From: Planktosalinus lacus
Lineage (GTDB): Bacteria; Bacteroidota; Bacteroidia; Flavobacteriales; Flavobacteriaceae
Length of the DNA stretch: 64,000 bases
Direction of reading: 5' to 3'
Assembly: GCF_014640155.1 (NCBI RefSeq)
Contig: NZ_BMGK01000010.1
Span: forward strand, 958-64,957
How positions within the stretch are numbered: position 1 is the stretch's first letter; each line of letters starts with the position of its first letter. The translations under genes and the position numbers were made by a program. The notes under the pieces are model-generated. The model was not told the origin of the DNA. It searched no databases and was given only the letters and a program-made list of their open reading frames with translations. Positions 62,200 to 64,000 of the stretch are shown piece by piece.

Positions 62200-62275
62200 C
62201 ATCAAAAACCTTTAGCATAATTTCAAGGAACGTAAAAATGTCTCAAACCCCAAGGGTTTTGGGACAAATTTGCCC
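62200..62275 (+). pseudogene. Decayed fragment of the acs 5' end
   Basis: Read as protein it gives IKNL-stop-HNFKERKNVSNPKGF and then, after a one-base frameshift, WDKFA, matching IKNLEHYFKAYKKSVKDPKAFWDKIA at the start of the intact acs gene (63103). It has one stop, one missing codon and one frameshift over about 75 bases. The rest of 62065-62375 contains only the carB terminator. Confidence 0.75.
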
Positions 62276-62375
62276 ATCAAAAAAGGTAGGTTCTTTAACT
62301 CTAATAGTCTGGAATACTATGTTTTATAAAAATATTTATTAAGTTTACATAATACCAACCTTTAAATTTATATTT

Positions 62376-62954
62376 ATGAAAACAATTTTACTTATTATTT
62401 TCAGTGTAACTTCGTTCTTTATTTCTGCTCAAACAACGTTTGACTTAGATTGGGAACTGGGAGTAAATGGACCCGATGCCAGTTTTACAATTGAAACAGG
62501 AGATACCATGCGATGGACGTGGGCTGATGCTAATTCACATAGTGTTACAAGTCTTGCAGGAAGCACAGAAACTTTTGACAGTGGAATAATTGCCGGTCAG
62601 GGAACCCAATTTTCATATACCTTTTTACTGGAAGGAATTAATGATTATCAATGTGATGTTCATCCTGGTTTAATGTTTGGTACCATTACAGTAGAAGAAT
62701 CCCTTTCCATTGAAGATAAATTCACTAAGAATTTATCTTTCTATCCAAATCCGGTACAGGACAAACTAACGATTACTTCCTTACATCCTTTTGATTCCTA
62801 TGAAATTTATGATTTAAATGGAAAAAGAGTAATCATGGGCGATAGTGATGGAATTTATACTCATTTAAATGTGTCTTTTTTAAGTAAAGGAATCTACCTT
62901 GCGCTTGTAAAATCAGGTAATTTACAATCCACATTTAAGTTGATTAAAAAATAA
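62376..62954 (+). CDS. Plastocyanin-like secreted protein with type IX sorting domain
   Basis: 192 residues. Signal peptide at 1-18 (IFSVTSFFISAQ), a cupredoxin-like domain (DASFTIETGDTMRWTWADANSHSVTSLAG...FSYTFLLEGINDYQCDVHPGLMFGTITV) and a C-terminal type IX sorting domain from about 115 (NLSFYPNPVQDKLTITS...GIYLALVKSGNLQSTFKLIKK). The copper ligands His (HSV), Cys and His (CDVHPGLM) and Met fit a type 1 copper centre. Probably an exported electron-transfer or copper-binding protein. It lies between the decayed acs fragment and the acs gene. Confidence 0.85.
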   Translation: MKTILLIIFSVTSFFISAQTTFDLDWELGVNGPDASFTIETGDTMRWTWADANSHSVTSLAGSTETFDSGIIAGQGTQFSYTFLLEGINDYQCDVHPGLMFGTITVEESLSIEDKFTKNLSFYPNPVQDKLTITSLHPFDSYEIYDLNGKRVIMGDSDGIYTHLNVSFLSKGIYLALVKSGNLQSTFKLIKK

Positions 62955-62998
62955 GAAGAGGAGAATGAGATAAAGGCCTCAGTAAAAGCATCTTTTTA

Positions 62999-63029
62999 CT
63001 AAAGTTCGGCTGTTGCCGGACTTTTTTTA
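62999..63029 (+). terminator. Terminator after the cupredoxin gene
   Basis: AAAGTTCGGC-TGTT-GCCGGACTTTTTTTAT, stem of ten with one mismatch, T run. Similar to the carB terminator at 62088-62121. Confidence 0.8.
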
Positions 63030-63102
63030 TGAAATACTTTCAGTTTTCAGTTCAGCGTTATTACTAATAATTAGTAACTTTAGGACGAAAAAATTATTTT
63101 CT

Positions 63103-64000
63103 ATGAGTTACTACAGCATCAAAAACCTCGAGCATTACTTCAAAGCCTATAAAAAATCGGTCAAAGACCCCAAAGCATTCTGGGACAAAATAGCCGATGA
63201 AAACTTCACCTGGTACCGCAAATGGGACAAGGTGTTGGAGTATGATATGCAGGAAGCCGAGTTCAACTGGTTTGATGGTGCCAAACTCAACATTACCAAA
63301 AATTGCATCGACCGTCACCTGGCCAAACGCGGTGATAAAACGGCCATCCTTTTTGAACCCAACGACCCTAAAGAGGAAGCACAACATATTACTTACAAAC
63401 AACTCTATGAACGCGTTGCCAAAATGGCCAATGTGTTGCAGGAGCAAGGCATCACAAAAGGGGACAGGGTGTGTATTTACTTACCCATGATTCCTGAGTT
63501 GGCTGTTTCGGTGCTTGCCTGTGCCCGCATAGGTGCGGTGCATTCAGTAGTGTTTGCCGGCTTTTCAGCGAAAGCATTGGAAACCCGTATCAACGATTCG
63601 GACTGTAAAATCGTGATTACAGCAGACGGCGGCTTTCGCGGAAGCAAAACCATCGACCTCAAAGGCATCGTGGATGATGCTTTGGAAAACTGCCCCGATG
63701 TAAAAAGCGTACTTGTAGTTAAACGCACAAATGCAGAAATTACTATGAAAGAAGGACGTGATCATTGGTTGCAACCTTTGCTGGACATGGCTTCAGGCAA
63801 TCATGTGGCCGAAATCATGAAAGCCGAAGACCCATTGTTTATCCTCTACACTTCAGGCTCCACCGGAAAACCCAAAGGGATGCTGCACACTACGGCCGGT
63901 TATATGGTGTATACGGCCTACACCTTTAAAAATGTGTTTCGCTATGAAGAAAATGATGTCTATTGGTGTACTGCAGACATTGGTTGGATTACCGGGCATT
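63103..64000 (+). CDS. acs: Acetyl-CoA synthetase, 5' part
   Basis: The gene runs off the right edge; 299 complete codons are present. MSYYSIKNLEHYFKAYKKSVKDPKAFWDKIADENFTWYRKWDKVLEYD is the N-terminal acetyl-CoA synthetase domain, GDRVCIYLPMIPELAVSVLACARIGAVHSVVFAGFSAKALETRI is typical of AcsA, and the AMP-binding motif YTSGSTGKPKGMLHT lies near residue 250. It activates acetate to acetyl-CoA with ATP. The missing C-terminal half should hold the acetylated lysine of the catalytic loop. Confidence 0.95.
   Translation, partial: MSYYSIKNLEHYFKAYKKSVKDPKAFWDKIADENFTWYRKWDKVLEYDMQEAEFNWFDGAKLNITKNCIDRHLAKRGDKTAILFEPNDPKEEAQHITYKQLYERVAKMANVLQEQGITKGDRVCIYLPMIPELAVSVLACARIGAVHSVVFAGFSAKALETRINDSDCKIVITADGGFRGSKTIDLKGIVDDALENCPDVKSVLVVKRTNAEITMKEGRDHWLQPLLDMASGNHVAEIMKAEDPLFILYTSGSTGKPKGMLHTTAGYMVYTAYTFKNVFRYEENDVYWCTADIGWITGH

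Overview
The window is a low-GC chromosomal segment of a Bacteroidota bacterium, most likely a flavobacterium. Several things point there: TAnnTTTG-type -7 promoter elements, genes without clear Shine-Dalgarno sequences, type IX secretion sorting domains (45536-47170, 62376-62954), a FecI/FecR/TonB-receptor locus, a CarB of about 950 residues and a tmRNA tag reading GEDNYALAA. No species can be named from this sequence alone.

Region 1 (1-7280) is a gene-cassette array. Copies of an imperfect inverted-repeat element, about 100-260 bp each with CAAC...GTTG ends, separate small genes that all read on the + strand. The cassettes hold six toxin-antitoxin pairs (Phd/YoeB, a RelE-type killer with HTH antidote, MazE/MazF, HigB/HigA and two related ParD/ParE pairs) and one cassette with a LytTR membrane regulator and a CPBP protease. 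The layout resembles an integron array without its integrase, but the repeat ends (GCYAAC/GTTRGC) are not the classical attC consensus.

Region 2 (7300-27290) is mainly core chromosome: argS, an ECF sigma/anti-sigma/TonB receptor operon, two related lipoproteins, an M28 peptidase, a 17-residue-repeat protein, htpG, a TetR-like regulator, an ABC1 kinase, a FabH-type synthase and a tightly overlapping five-gene membrane operon headed by a DUF2089-like regulator.

Region 3 (28027-43611) is a 15.6-kb integrative element in the 3' end of the tmRNA gene. A 21-bp piece of ssrA is duplicated at both ends, paired TATGCCCC boxes lie just inside each end, and the tyrosine recombinase gene is next to the left end. 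Replication-type genes follow (excisionase-like HTH, a P-loop helicase/primase-like protein, a 20-bp perfect palindrome as possible origin), then an SRAP protein. The cargo is probably defensive: a three-gene unit with a SecB-like chaperone and a putative ADP-ribosyltransferase toxin (resembling toxin-antitoxin-chaperone systems such as CmdTAC), an FRG-domain gene carried in a cassette with the same repeats as Region 1, and a complete type I restriction-modification operon with a DUF3578 gene and a GIY-YIG-like gene. Outside the left end lie 3.6 tandem copies of a 179-bp unit that carries what looks like the original ssrA terminator; the element brings a replacement terminator at 43562-43587.

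Region 4 (43590-64000) is core chromosome again: ssrA, an AlaDH/PNT-type dehydrogenase, secreted proteins, kdsA, typA, a peptide-binding lipoprotein, mtaB, a lytic transglycosylase, rpmH, carB and the first 898 bases of acs. A decayed fragment of the acs 5' end lies about 0.9 kb upstream of the intact gene.
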